In this document: piece after piece, positions 18,067-26,501 of the stretch
How positions within the stretch are numbered: position 1 is the first letter of the stretch
Layout: each line of letters starts with the position of its first letter
Origin: Pseudomonas syringae
GTDB taxonomy: Bacteria > Pseudomonadota > Gammaproteobacteria > Pseudomonadales > Pseudomonadaceae
Assembly (NCBI RefSeq): GCF_000737245.1
Contig: NZ_JPQU01000023.1
Coordinates: 62,001 to 126,000, forward strand
Direction: 5' to 3'
DNA length: 64,000 nt
Program-made: the position numbers and the translations under genes
The notes under the pieces: generated by a model
Told to the model about the DNA's origin: nothing
What the model saw: the letters and a program-made list of their open reading frames with translations, nothing else
The model's database searches: none

Positions 18067-19088
18067 TGCGTAGACTCTCTCCACTGGCCCAGCGCCGCCT
18101 GGATCGCTTTCGTAATAACCGTCGGGGCTGGTGGTCGCTATGGCTGTTCTGCGGCCTGTTTCTGTTGAGCCTGGGCGGCGAACTGATCGCCAACGACAAA
18201 CCGCTGGTGGTGAGTTATCACGGCTCGTTGTATTTCCCGGCACTCAAACGCTACACCGAGCAGGAGTTTGGCGGTCGATTGCCCTTTCAGCCGGACTATC
18301 GCAGCGATTATGTCCGGGAGCTGATCCGCAAAGGGGACGGCTGGATGCTCTTCCCAATCATTCCGTTCAGCGACGACACCCCCAACTACGATCTGAATCG
18401 CCCTGCCCCAAGCCCGCCGACCGCCGACAACTGGCTGGGCACTGACGATCAGGCCCGAGATGTGTTGGCCCGGGTGATTTTTGGCGCTCGGGTATCAATT
18501 CTGTTCGCCTTGGTCCTGACGGCAATCAGTGCACTTATCGGTATCACCGCCGGGGCGTTGCAGGGCTACTACGGTGGCTGGATCGACCTGATCGGCCAGC
18601 GTCTGCTGGAAGTCTGGTCCGGGTTGCCGGTGCTGTATCTGCTGATCATTCTTTCCGGCTTCGTTGAACCGAACTTCTGGTGGCTACTAGGGATCATGGC
18701 GCTGTTTTCGTGGCTGGCTCTGGTGGATGTGGTCCGCGCCGAGTTTCTGCGCGGACGCAACCTGGAATACGTCAAGGCTGCGCGCGCGCTGGGTCTGGGA
18801 GACCGCAAAGTGATCATGCGACACATTCTGCCCAATGCCATGAATGCGACCCTGAGCTATCTACCCTTCATCCTGACCGGCGCCATCTCTACCCTCACCG
18901 CCCTGGACTTCCTCGGATTCGGCATGCCCGCTGGTAGCGCTTCGCTGGGCGAGCTGATCGCTCAGGGTAAACAGAATCTGCAAGCCCCCTGGCTGGGCCT
19001 GACGGCGTTCTTCACCCTGGCGCTGATCCTTTCATTACTGGTTTTCATTGGTGAGGCGCTACGTGATGCCTTCGACCCGAGGTCTTGA
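18066..19088 (+). CDS. yejE: peptide ABC transporter permease, YejE-like
   Basis: This 340-residue partner permease of the DppC/OppC family has an N-terminal helix near residues 20–40, a long periplasmic segment, five C-terminal helices and the EAA motif near residue 238 (EYVKAARALGLGDRKVIMRH and ILPNA). NWLGTDDQARDVLARVIFGA near residue 122 is diagnostic for this subunit. Start and stop codons touch both neighbouring genes. Confidence 0.92.
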   Translation: MRRLSPLAQRRLDRFRNNRRGWWSLWLFCGLFLLSLGGELIANDKPLVVSYHGSLYFPALKRYTEQEFGGRLPFQPDYRSDYVRELIRKGDGWMLFPIIPFSDDTPNYDLNRPAPSPPTADNWLGTDDQARDVLARVIFGARVSILFALVLTAISALIGITAGALQGYYGGWIDLIGQRLLEVWSGLPVLYLLIILSGFVEPNFWWLLGIMALFSWLALVDVVRAEFLRGRNLEYVKAARALGLGDRKVIMRHILPNAMNATLSYLPFILTGAISTLTALDFLGFGMPAGSASLGELIAQGKQNLQAPWLGLTAFFTLALILSLLVFIGEALRDAFDPRS

Positions 19089-19089
19089 A

Positions 19090-20673
19090 ATGTCGGACAA
19101 CCTGATCGAAATCCGTGACCTCAGCGTTGCCTTCAATGGTCAGACCGTGGTCAGCAACCTCAGTCTGGATATCCGCGCGGGTGAGTGTCTGGCGTTAGTC
19201 GGTGAATCCGGGTCGGGCAAATCGGTGACGGCACACTCGATCCTGCAACTACTGCCTACCACTGGCACGCTGAGCACCGGCAGCATCACCTATCGCGGCC
19301 AGCAACTGCTCGGCGCCGACGGCAAGACCCTGCGCAAACTGCGCGGAAACCGCATTGCGATGATTTTTCAGGAGCCGATGACCTCCCTTAATCCACTGCA
19401 CACCGTGGCCAAACAAATCGGCGAGACCCTGTTGCTGCACAAAGGCATGACCGGTCGTTCGGCACAAAAGCGGATTCTGGAGCTGCTGGAGCTGGTGGGT
19501 ATCCAGCACCCGCAAAAACGCCTGAAAGCCTATCCTCACGAGTTGTCTGGCGGCCAACGACAGCGGGTCATGATCGCCATGGCCCTGGCGTGCGAACCCG
19601 AGCTGTTGATTGCTGATGAGCCCACGACTGCGCTGGACGTAACCGTGCAACGCAAGATCCTGCTGTTGCTCAAGCAATTGCAGCAACGCCTTAACATGTC
19701 ACTGCTATTGATCAGCCATGATCTGAATCTGGTGCACAGCATCGCCCAGCGAGTCTGCGTGATGCGCGCCGGTGAAATCGTCGAGCAGGCCAACTGCCAC
19801 TTGCTTTTCAAGCAGCCACAACACCCTTACAGCAAGCTGCTGCTGGATGCCGAGCCTGCTGGCGAGCCATTGCCTCGGGACAGCCGGGAAAAGGTGCTGG
19901 AGGTCGATAATCTGCGGGTCTGGTTTTCCCTGGGAGGCGGAATTTTCCGTCGCCATCAGGAATACCTCAAGGCAGTGGATGACATCAGTCTGAGTATCGA
20001 GCGCGGCAAGACCCTCGGCATTGTGGGCGAATCCGGATCCGGGAAATCGACACTTGGTCAGGCAATCCTGCGTCTTATCGAATCGCGTGGCAGTATCCGC
20101 TATCAGGGCAAGGCCATCGACGGCCTTACCCAGAAGCAAATGCAGCCATGGCGCAAGCAGATGCAGGTGGTATTTCAGGACCCCTACGGAAGTCTCAGCC
20201 CACGGATGTCGGTGGCACAGATCATCAGCGAAGGCCTTGAAGTACACAGTGCGCTGGATGCGGTGCAATGCGAAGTCGAGGTGATTCGCGTGCTGGAGGA
20301 AGTCGGTATCGACCCACAAAGCCGACACCGCTACCCTCACGAGTTTTCCGGGGGGCAGCGTCAGCGTATTGCAATTGCCAGGGCGCTGGTGCTCAAGCCT
20401 GCGCTGATCCTGCTGGATGAGCCGACGTCTGCACTGGATCGGACCGTACAAAAACAAGTCGTATCATTGCTGCGCCAATTGCAGGAAAAACACGGCCTGA
20501 CGTATCTGTTTATCAGCCACGATCTGGCTGTCGTCAGGGCCCTTGCCCATGACGTGATCGTGGTCAAGGATGGCAAAGTTGTCGAACGTGGCGCCAGCCA
20601 CGATTTGTTCGACTCGCCCCAGCACCCTTACACCAGGGAATTGCTGGCGGCGGCGCATCCGGGTTTCAGCTGA
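19090..20673 (+). CDS. yejF: peptide ABC transporter ATP-binding protein, duplicated, YejF-like
   Basis: This 527-residue protein carries two complete ABC ATPase domains in one chain. The first Walker A, GESGSGKS, is at residues 38–45 and the second near residue 315; each is followed by an LSGGQRQR/FSGGQRQR signature and a Walker B (LLIADEPTTALD, LILLDEPTSALD). ATG 19090 is two bases after the yejE stop; upstream in-frame ATGs lie inside yejE. It energises uptake through the YejB/YejE pore. Confidence 0.94.
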   Translation: MSDNLIEIRDLSVAFNGQTVVSNLSLDIRAGECLALVGESGSGKSVTAHSILQLLPTTGTLSTGSITYRGQQLLGADGKTLRKLRGNRIAMIFQEPMTSLNPLHTVAKQIGETLLLHKGMTGRSAQKRILELLELVGIQHPQKRLKAYPHELSGGQRQRVMIAMALACEPELLIADEPTTALDVTVQRKILLLLKQLQQRLNMSLLLISHDLNLVHSIAQRVCVMRAGEIVEQANCHLLFKQPQHPYSKLLLDAEPAGEPLPRDSREKVLEVDNLRVWFSLGGGIFRRHQEYLKAVDDISLSIERGKTLGIVGESGSGKSTLGQAILRLIESRGSIRYQGKAIDGLTQKQMQPWRKQMQVVFQDPYGSLSPRMSVAQIISEGLEVHSALDAVQCEVEVIRVLEEVGIDPQSRHRYPHEFSGGQRQRIAIARALVLKPALILLDEPTSALDRTVQKQVVSLLRQLQEKHGLTYLFISHDLAVVRALAHDVIVVKDGKVVERGASHDLFDSPQHPYTRELLAAAHPGFS

Positions 20674-20724
20674 AAAAGGGCATTCTGTGCGGCCAGACGC
20701 CGGTTTCAAGCAACGGAACCCTCC

Positions 20725-22152
20725 ATGGAAAATCCCATGAAAGAAAGCCACAGCCTCAACGATTATCTGAGCGTCAGACAACTCGCGATTCGCTCTCTGT
20801 TCGAGATCATCGAGCAGTCCAGCGAAGGAACCGTGATCGTCGACAAAAACGCCAACATCGTCTGGATCAATGAACGTTATGCACGGCGCTTTGGCCTGCA
20901 GGACTCAAGTCTTGCTCTGGGACAGCCGTGTGAAAAGGTCATACCGGGCAGCCTGCTGCGCCAGGTCGCGACCAATGGCCGACCAATCCTGCTGGACATG
21001 ATGGACACCGCCAAAGACCCGCTGGTGGTCATGCGTCTGCCGATCCACGATGACGCTGGCGATTTGATTGGCGCCATCGGTTTCGCCCTTTTCGGCGAAC
21101 TGCAGGCCCTGTCTCCACTGCTCAAGCGCTATCTGAGCATGCAAGAGGAACTGGCCTCGACCCGCTCGCTGTTACGTGCTCGTCAGGCCAAGTACAGCTT
21201 TGCGCATTTCATTGGTACCAGCGCTGCCAGCCTGGAGGTCAAACGCCGCGCCCGACGTAGCGCCAGCGCTGACTCTCCGGTGCTGCTACTCGGTGAAACA
21301 GGCACCGGAAAGGAGCTGCTGGCCCACGCCATCCATAGCGCATCACCCAGGGCGCACAAGGCCTTTGTCAGTATCAACAGTGCCGCGATCCCCGAAACCC
21401 TGCTCGAAGCCGAGTTCTTCGGCACTGCGCCGGGAGCCTTCACCGGTGCTGATCGCAAGGCGCGTCCCGGTAAATTGCAAATCGCTCAGGGCGGCACTCT
21501 GTTTCTCGACGAAATCGGCGATATGCCTTTACCGTTGCAGAGCAAGCTGCTGCGAGTCCTCCAAGAGAAAGAGTATGAACCAGTCGGTTCAAATGAGGTT
21601 GTCCGCAGCGATATCCGGCTGATCGCAGCTACATCCACCGACCTTGAAGCCGCGATCAAGCGCGGCGAATTTCGTGCCGACCTGTATTACCGCTTGAGCG
21701 TACTGCCGATTCACGTTCCCCCCTTGAGAGAGCGTCTGGATGATCTTCCTGCTCTCAGCGAAGCGATTCTCGAGGAGCTGCGCAGCCAGCACGAACTGGA
21801 GGACAACGCATTGGCCTTGCTGGCGCAGCACGCCTGGCCCGGTAACATTCGGGAATTACGCAATGTGCTGGAGCGTGCAGCGCTGCTCAGTGATGACTTG
21901 GTGCTCAACGCCAGAGAGATTCGTGCAGCAATCGGCAATCTCGTGCCGTTGACCAGTCATACCGGCCTACATGGGGAAGCAGCACCCTTCGAAACCTTCA
22001 GTCAGGCGCGTCAGCGCTATGATCGGCAAGTCATCGAACAGGCATTGGCCCTCTGCGCAGGGAATGTTGTCGACGCCGCGAGCCAACTCGGCCTGGGGCG
22101 ATCTACGCTTTACAAAAAAATGGCAGCATTGGGGATCGTCGAGTCTCAATAA
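20725..22152 (+). CDS. hbcR: sigma-54-dependent activator of 3-hydroxybutyrate catabolism (HbcR-like)
   Basis: This 475-residue enhancer-binding protein has an N-terminal PAS domain (about residues 25–130), an AAA+ domain (160–395) and a Fis-type helix-turn-helix (about 435–472). The Walker A GETGTGKE is at 190–197 and the sigma-54-contacting GAFTGA loop at 237–242. It stands directly upstream of a GntP-type permease and 3-hydroxybutyrate dehydrogenase, the arrangement of P. aeruginosa PA2005–PA2003, where this regulator was named HbcR. Two identical palindromes downstream, one overlapping its own stop codon, and a −24/−12 promoter are its likely targets. The PAS domain probably senses the inducer. 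Confidence 0.9.
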   Translation: MENPMKESHSLNDYLSVRQLAIRSLFEIIEQSSEGTVIVDKNANIVWINERYARRFGLQDSSLALGQPCEKVIPGSLLRQVATNGRPILLDMMDTAKDPLVVMRLPIHDDAGDLIGAIGFALFGELQALSPLLKRYLSMQEELASTRSLLRARQAKYSFAHFIGTSAASLEVKRRARRSASADSPVLLLGETGTGKELLAHAIHSASPRAHKAFVSINSAAIPETLLEAEFFGTAPGAFTGADRKARPGKLQIAQGGTLFLDEIGDMPLPLQSKLLRVLQEKEYEPVGSNEVVRSDIRLIAATSTDLEAAIKRGEFRADLYYRLSVLPIHVPPLRERLDDLPALSEAILEELRSQHELEDNALALLAQHAWPGNIRELRNVLERAALLSDDLVLNAREIRAAIGNLVPLTSHTGLHGEAAPFETFSQARQRYDRQVIEQALALCAGNVVDAASQLGLGRSTLYKKMAALGIVESQ

Positions 22153-22159
22153 AGAGACT
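22142..22159. promoter_or_regulatory. upstream HbcR enhancer palindrome 1
   Basis: AGTCTC-AATAAA-GAGACT is a perfect 6-6-6 inverted repeat overlapping the hbcR stop codon. An identical core lies exactly 120 bp downstream, centre to centre. Its position about 190 bp ahead of a −24/−12 promoter is normal for a sigma-54 enhancer. Assignment to HbcR is inferred. Confidence 0.7.
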
Positions 22160-22260
22160 TGCGTCTTTAAATGGAGATATCGAAGGCAGGCTTACCGGTA
22201 GCTCTAATACGGCCTTTGACAGGGACTCCTGATCGAAGGCGAAAAAGCATCGCTGGCTGT

Positions 22261-22280
22261 CAGTCTCTTTTTGGAGACTG
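22261..22280. promoter_or_regulatory. upstream HbcR enhancer palindrome 2
   Basis: CAGTCTC-TTTTTG-GAGACTG is a perfect 7-bp inverted repeat with the same 6-base spacing as site 1. Its centre is about 73 bp upstream of the −24 element. The TTTTT is inside the spacer, so this is not a terminator. It is the promoter-proximal candidate enhancer. Confidence 0.72.
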
Positions 22281-22340
22281 CAGAATCTCATGCCGCTGTG
22301 AAATCATAGATAAACCCTTTTAAATCAGCCTCTTGGGCGT

Positions 22341-22357
22341 TTGGCATGAAATCCGCT
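22341..22357 (+). promoter_or_regulatory. sigma-54 (−24/−12) promoter of the 3-hydroxybutyrate operon
   Basis: TTGGCATGAAATCCGCT has GG at 22343–22344 and GC at 22355–22356 with the obligatory ten-base spacing, and TTGGCA matches the −24 consensus well; the −12 half (CCGC) is weaker. Transcription would begin near 22368, leaving a leader of about 115 nt before ATG 22482. Confidence 0.7.
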
Positions 22358-22481
22358 ATACCCAGTGGGCGGACCGCCGCAGCCGAAAACAATAACAATA
22401 TGCCTGACGATTTCAGCGAGCCGTACAGAGAGCCTTCGGCAGCCTCTGAGTTCGCCGGATTCCCTGGCCAGGAGACACTCA

Positions 22482-23873
22482 ATGAGTGTGATCATTGCCT
22501 TGGCAGCCCTCGCGCTGTTGATGCTTGCTGCTTACCGTGGCTACAGCGTTATCCTCTTTGCCCCCATTGCCGCCCTTGGTGCGGTATTGCTCACCGACCC
22601 CTCGGCTGTGGCGCCTGCTTTCACCGGCGTGTTCATGGACAAGATGGTCGGTTTCATCAAACTGTATTTCCCTGTCTTCCTGCTGGGTGCTGTGTTCGGC
22701 AAACTCATCGAGCTTTCCGGCTTTTCCCGCGCCATCGTGGCAGCTGCCATTGGCGTGCTCGGGACCCGGCAGGCGATGCTGGTGATTGTGCTGGTCTGCG
22801 CGCTGCTGACTTACGGCGGCGTATCACTGTTCGTGGTGGTGTTCGCGGTCTATCCCTTTGCCGCAGAGATGTTTCGCCAGAGTGATATACCCAAGCGACT
22901 GATCCCCGCGACCATTGCTCTGGGTGCGTTTTCATTCACGATGGACGCCCTGCCCGGTACGCCGCAGATCCAGAACATTATCCCCACGACTTTCTTCAAC
23001 ACCACGGCTTGGGCTGCACCCTGGCTGGGCGTGATCGGCACGATATTCGTCTTCTGCGCCGGCATGCTTTATCTGCAGCGGCAACGTAACAAGGCGCAAC
23101 GCGCGGGTGAAGGCTACGGCACCGAACTGCGTAACGAGCCGGAAACTGCTGAAGACATCAAACTGCCCAATCCGTGGATCGCCCTCTCTCCGCTGCTGTT
23201 GGTGGGCGTCATGAACCTCCTGTTCACCTGGTGGATTCCCCAGTGGTACGGCAAGACCCATACCCTGGCATTGCCGGGCATGGCAACGCCGGTTCAGACC
23301 GAGATCGCCAAGCTGACGGCCATCTGGGCAGTTGAGGCGGCGCTGCTGGTGGGGATCCTCATGGTCTTGGCCTTTGGTTTTTCCGCCATCAAAAGCCGAC
23401 TCGCCGAAGGCAGTAAAAGTGCCGTCAGCGGCGCATTGCTGGCCGCCATGAACACCGCGTCAGAATATGGTTTTGGTGCGGTGATAGCGTCGCTGCCGGG
23501 ATTTCTGGTGTTGGCGGACTGGCTGAAAAGCATCCCCAATCCACTGGTCAACGAAGCGATCACAGTGACATTGCTGGCCGGGATCACCGGATCCGCTTCA
23601 GGGGGGATGAGCATCGCCCTGGCTGCCATGTCCAATACCTTCATCAGTGCTGCCAATGCCGCGAACATTCCGCTGGAAGTCCTGCACCGAGTGGCGGCGA
23701 TGGCCAGTGGTGGCATGGATACACTGCCGCATAACGGCGCGGTCATTACGTTGCTTGCGGTCACCGGCCTGACCCATCGCGAGGCCTACAAAGACATCTT
23801 TGGTATCACCATCATCAAGACCCTGGCGGTTTTCGTGGTGATCGGCACCTTCTACGCCACTGGCATTGTGTGA
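22482..23873 (+). CDS. GntP-family permease, probable 3-hydroxybutyrate transporter
   Basis: This 463-residue membrane protein has about twelve hydrophobic segments and belongs to the GntP/ArsB-like gluconate permease group. Typical features are LTYGGVSLFVVVFAVYPFA near residue 105 and MASGGMDTLPHNGAVITLLA near residue 405. ATG 22482 follows GGAG at 22471–22474; the reading frame extends 39 codons upstream but there crosses the likely transcription start. It lies 10 bp before the dehydrogenase gene, supporting uptake of 3-hydroxybutyrate (inferred from PA2004 synteny). Confidence 0.88.
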   Translation: MSVIIALAALALLMLAAYRGYSVILFAPIAALGAVLLTDPSAVAPAFTGVFMDKMVGFIKLYFPVFLLGAVFGKLIELSGFSRAIVAAAIGVLGTRQAMLVIVLVCALLTYGGVSLFVVVFAVYPFAAEMFRQSDIPKRLIPATIALGAFSFTMDALPGTPQIQNIIPTTFFNTTAWAAPWLGVIGTIFVFCAGMLYLQRQRNKAQRAGEGYGTELRNEPETAEDIKLPNPWIALSPLLLVGVMNLLFTWWIPQWYGKTHTLALPGMATPVQTEIAKLTAIWAVEAALLVGILMVLAFGFSAIKSRLAEGSKSAVSGALLAAMNTASEYGFGAVIASLPGFLVLADWLKSIPNPLVNEAITVTLLAGITGSASGGMSIALAAMSNTFISAANAANIPLEVLHRVAAMASGGMDTLPHNGAVITLLAVTGLTHREAYKDIFGITIIKTLAVFVVIGTFYATGIV

Positions 23874-23883
23874 GGCACGGAAT

Positions 23884-24654
23884 ATGAGTCTGCAAGGTAA
23901 AACGGCATTGGTGACCGGATCCACCAGCGGTATCGGTCTGGGGATTGCGTTGAGCCTGGCACGGTCCGGCGCGAACCTGATTCTCAACGGTTTCGGTGAT
24001 GCTTCGGCGGTGATCGCCGAAGTGGGCAAGTTCGGCGGCAAGGTGGGTCATCATCCGGCCGACGTCAGCAAACCCGAGGAAATAGCCGAGATGATTGCCT
24101 ACGCAGAACGTGAGTTTGGCGGGGTGGATATTCTGGTCAACAACGCCGGTATTCAGCACGTCGACGCTGTCGAGGCCTTCCCGGTTGAACGATGGGATTC
24201 GATTATCGCAATCAACTTGTCTTCGGTGTTCCATAGCACCCGCCTCTGCCTGCCGGGCATGCGCAACAAAAACTGGGGGCGCATTATTAATATCGCCTCC
24301 GTGCATGGCCTCGTGGGTTCTACCGGCAAGGCGGCCTATGTAGCCGCCAAACATGGTGTGATCGGGCTGACCAAAGTCGTCGGCCTGGAGACCGCAACCA
24401 CTCCGATTACCTGCAACGCGATTTGCCCAGGTTGGGTATTGACGCCACTGGTCCAGCAGCAGATCGACGACCGGGCGGCCGTGAGTGGCGATGCCGATCA
24501 GGCGCGGCATGACCTGCTTGCCGAGAAACAACCCTCGCTGGAATTCGTGACGCCGTCACAATTGGGCGAGCTGGTGTTGTTTCTATGCAGTGAAGCCGGC
24601 AGCCAGGTGCGCGGGGCGGCGTGGAATATTGATGGGGGGTGGTTGGCAAGGTAG
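23884..24654 (+). CDS. bdhA: 3-hydroxybutyrate dehydrogenase
   Basis: This 256-residue short-chain dehydrogenase oxidises (R)-3-hydroxybutyrate to acetoacetate with NAD. The cofactor motif TGSTSGIG is near residue 12 and NNAGIQHV near 88. The catalytic Ser is in INIASVHG, followed by Tyr-x3-Lys in YVAAKHG (near 153). CNAICPGWVLTPLVQQQI near 185 is characteristic of the BDH subgroup. ATG 23884 is used; earlier in-frame codons overlap the permease. It completes the HbcR-controlled operon. Confidence 0.93.
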   Translation: MSLQGKTALVTGSTSGIGLGIALSLARSGANLILNGFGDASAVIAEVGKFGGKVGHHPADVSKPEEIAEMIAYAEREFGGVDILVNNAGIQHVDAVEAFPVERWDSIIAINLSSVFHSTRLCLPGMRNKNWGRIINIASVHGLVGSTGKAAYVAAKHGVIGLTKVVGLETATTPITCNAICPGWVLTPLVQQQIDDRAAVSGDADQARHDLLAEKQPSLEFVTPSQLGELVLFLCSEAGSQVRGAAWNIDGGWLAR

Positions 24655-24680
24655 TCGCAACAACCGAATTGTGCAGGCCA

Positions 24681-24773
24681 AGTGGGAGCGAATTCATTCG
24701 CGAAGACGGTATTGTCAGCGACAGATACAGGCGGCTGGACCGACCTTTTCGCGAATGAATTCGCTCCCACAGA
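24681..24773. repeat. REP-type inverted pair, family B
   Basis: GTGGGAGCGAATTCATTCGC plus GAA at 24681–24703 faces its reverse complement ending GCTCCCAC near 24772. The core GCGAATTCATTCGC is partly self-complementary. The sequence is distinct from the family A repeats. It sits between two convergent genes, a common REP location. Confidence 0.85.
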
Positions 24774-24791
24774 TCTGATCTTCACGCGTAG

Positions 24792-25961
24792 TTAACTCTG
24801 CCCGCCCTGACCCCCTTCATCCACCAACCCCCAATCGGAAGGTCTGGCGCTGCTGGTACCCACCGGGGCCGCCGGAGCGACGGTTGGCGCAGCGGTCACT
24901 CCTTCGCCGTGCAGCTTCATCCGCAGGCGCAGGTTGTTCTTCGAGTCTGCATACTTCACCGCTTCCTCTTCAGTGATGATGCCGGTCGAGGCCAGTTCGA
25001 ACAGCGCGCTGTCGAACGTCTGCATGCCCAGATGGCCGGATTTTTCCATGATGCCCTTGAGGTCATTGAGCTGGTTGCGCTGGATCAGGTCGCGAATGGT
25101 CGGCGTACCCATCATGACCTCCACCGCTGCGCGGCGTTTGCCGTCCACGGTGTTGACCAGACGTTGCGATACGAAAGCCTTGAGGTTATTGCTCAGATCA
25201 TGGAGCAATTGCTCACGGCGCTCTTCAGGGAAGAAGTTGATGATCCGGTCCAATGCCTGATTGGCATTGTTGGCGTGCAACGTCGAAATCGCCAGGTGAC
25301 CGGTGTCAGCAAAGGCCAGCGCATGCTCCATGGTTTCCCGATCACGGATCTCGCCGATGAGGATCACGTCCGGGGCCTGACGCAGGGTGTTTTTCAACGC
25401 AGCATGAAAGCTGCGGGTATCAACGCCGACTTCGCGCTGGTTGACGATGGACTTCTTGTGCCGATGGATGAATTCCACCGGGTCTTCAATGGTAATGATG
25501 TGGCCGCTGGCATTGCTGTTGCGGTAGTCGATCAGGGAGGCCAGTGAAGTGGACTTGCCAGAGCCGGTCGCACCCACGAAAAGCACCAGCCCGTGCTTTT
25601 CCATGATCACATCCAGCAGCACGGGCGGGAGATGCAGGTCTTCAAACCGTGGGATGTCCAGCTTGATGTTTCGCGCCACCAGTGAAACTTCGTTGCGCTG
25701 CATGAAGATGTTGATTCGAAAGCGCCCGATTCCGGCCATGGACACCGCCAGATTCATCTCCAGCTCACGATGAAAATCCAGTTGCTGCTCTTTATCCATA
25801 AGGCTCTGGGCAATTTCGCCCACTTGCCCGGGCTTGAGCTTCTCTGCACTCAGGGGCTTGAGCACCCCATTGAATTTGGCACAAGGCGGTGCGCCGGTGG
25901 AAAGATAAAGGTCCGATCCATCCTGGCTGGCCAGAATCCTCAACAACGCCGGAAAATCCAT
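24792..25961 (-). CDS. PilT/PilU-family retraction ATPase
   Basis: This 389-residue hexameric ATPase has the PilU-type N-terminus (MDFPALLRILASQDGSDLYL), Walker A GATGSGKST near residue 130, the Asp box (HIITIEDPVEFIH), Walker B (VILIGEIRDRETM) and the His box (HLAISTLHANNANQAL). The similarity is closer to PilU than to PilT. It is not next to another pilus gene here, so it is a stand-alone paralogue. ATG 25961 gives the family start; upstream codons are hydrophobic and poorly supported. The Pro/Ala-rich C-terminal tail of about 30 residues is unlike the core. Confidence 0.87.
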   Translation of the reverse strand: MDFPALLRILASQDGSDLYLSTGAPPCAKFNGVLKPLSAEKLKPGQVGEIAQSLMDKEQQLDFHRELEMNLAVSMAGIGRFRINIFMQRNEVSLVARNIKLDIPRFEDLHLPPVLLDVIMEKHGLVLFVGATGSGKSTSLASLIDYRNSNASGHIITIEDPVEFIHRHKKSIVNQREVGVDTRSFHAALKNTLRQAPDVILIGEIRDRETMEHALAFADTGHLAISTLHANNANQALDRIINFFPEERREQLLHDLSNNLKAFVSQRLVNTVDGKRRAAVEVMMGTPTIRDLIQRNQLNDLKGIMEKSGHLGMQTFDSALFELASTGIITEEEAVKYADSKNNLRLRMKLHGEGVTAAPTVAPAAPVGTSSARPSDWGLVDEGGQGGQS

Positions 25962-26213
25962 AAGCAACACCGCACCAATGATTTGACTGAATAGATGCCG
26001 CACCTTAGGCGACGTTCACCCGGAATAATCGTTCACGGGCGAGTGCGCATAGCTTGGCGGCAGAACGGTGCCGGACGCAATCATTGATCATCCTGCTTTT
26101 GAAACAGTGGACGTATTCACGGCAGGACGACATGTGCGACGCTCACCCTACTGCGACCTGCGCTGTGACCTGTGTGATAATGGCCGCCGATTTTTCCTCA
26201 GGCCCTGCGACCC

Positions 26214-26489
26214 ATGAAAGCCCAAGCCCGCCACATTCTGGTGAAAACCGCCGAAGAGGCCGAACAACTCAAGCAGCGCATTGCCAAAGGCGAAGCGTTT
26301 GATGTGCTTGCGAAGAAACACTCCACCTGCCCTTCTGGCAAACGTGGCGGTGACCTGGGTGAAGTCCGGCCGGGACAAATGGTGGGGGCGATTGATCAGG
26401 TGATTTTCAAAAAGCCGTTACGCACCGTCCATGGTCCGATCAGAAGCAAATTTGGCTACCACTTGGTCCAGGTTTTCTACCGCGACTGA
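26214..26489 (+). CDS. parvulin-type peptidyl-prolyl cis-trans isomerase (second copy)
   Basis: This 91-residue cytoplasmic parvulin (MKAQARHILVKTAEEAEQLK) keeps the core CPSGKRGGDLGEVRPGQMVG and the C-terminal IRSKFGYHLVQVF. It is clearly homologous to the protein at 14508 but diverged along its length. It seems monocistronic and is convergent with the sugar kinase gene, with 12 bp between the stops. Confidence 0.9.
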   Translation: MKAQARHILVKTAEEAEQLKQRIAKGEAFDVLAKKHSTCPSGKRGGDLGEVRPGQMVGAIDQVIFKKPLRTVHGPIRSKFGYHLVQVFYRD

Positions 26490-26501
26490 TACCTGATCAG
26501 C

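Noticed and set aside
22261..22280. Reading the palindrome with internal TTTTT as a terminator of hbcR
   Set aside because: The T run is in the loop, not after the stem, and the same palindrome occurs 120 bp upstream with an A-rich spacer, which fits protein binding rather than termination.
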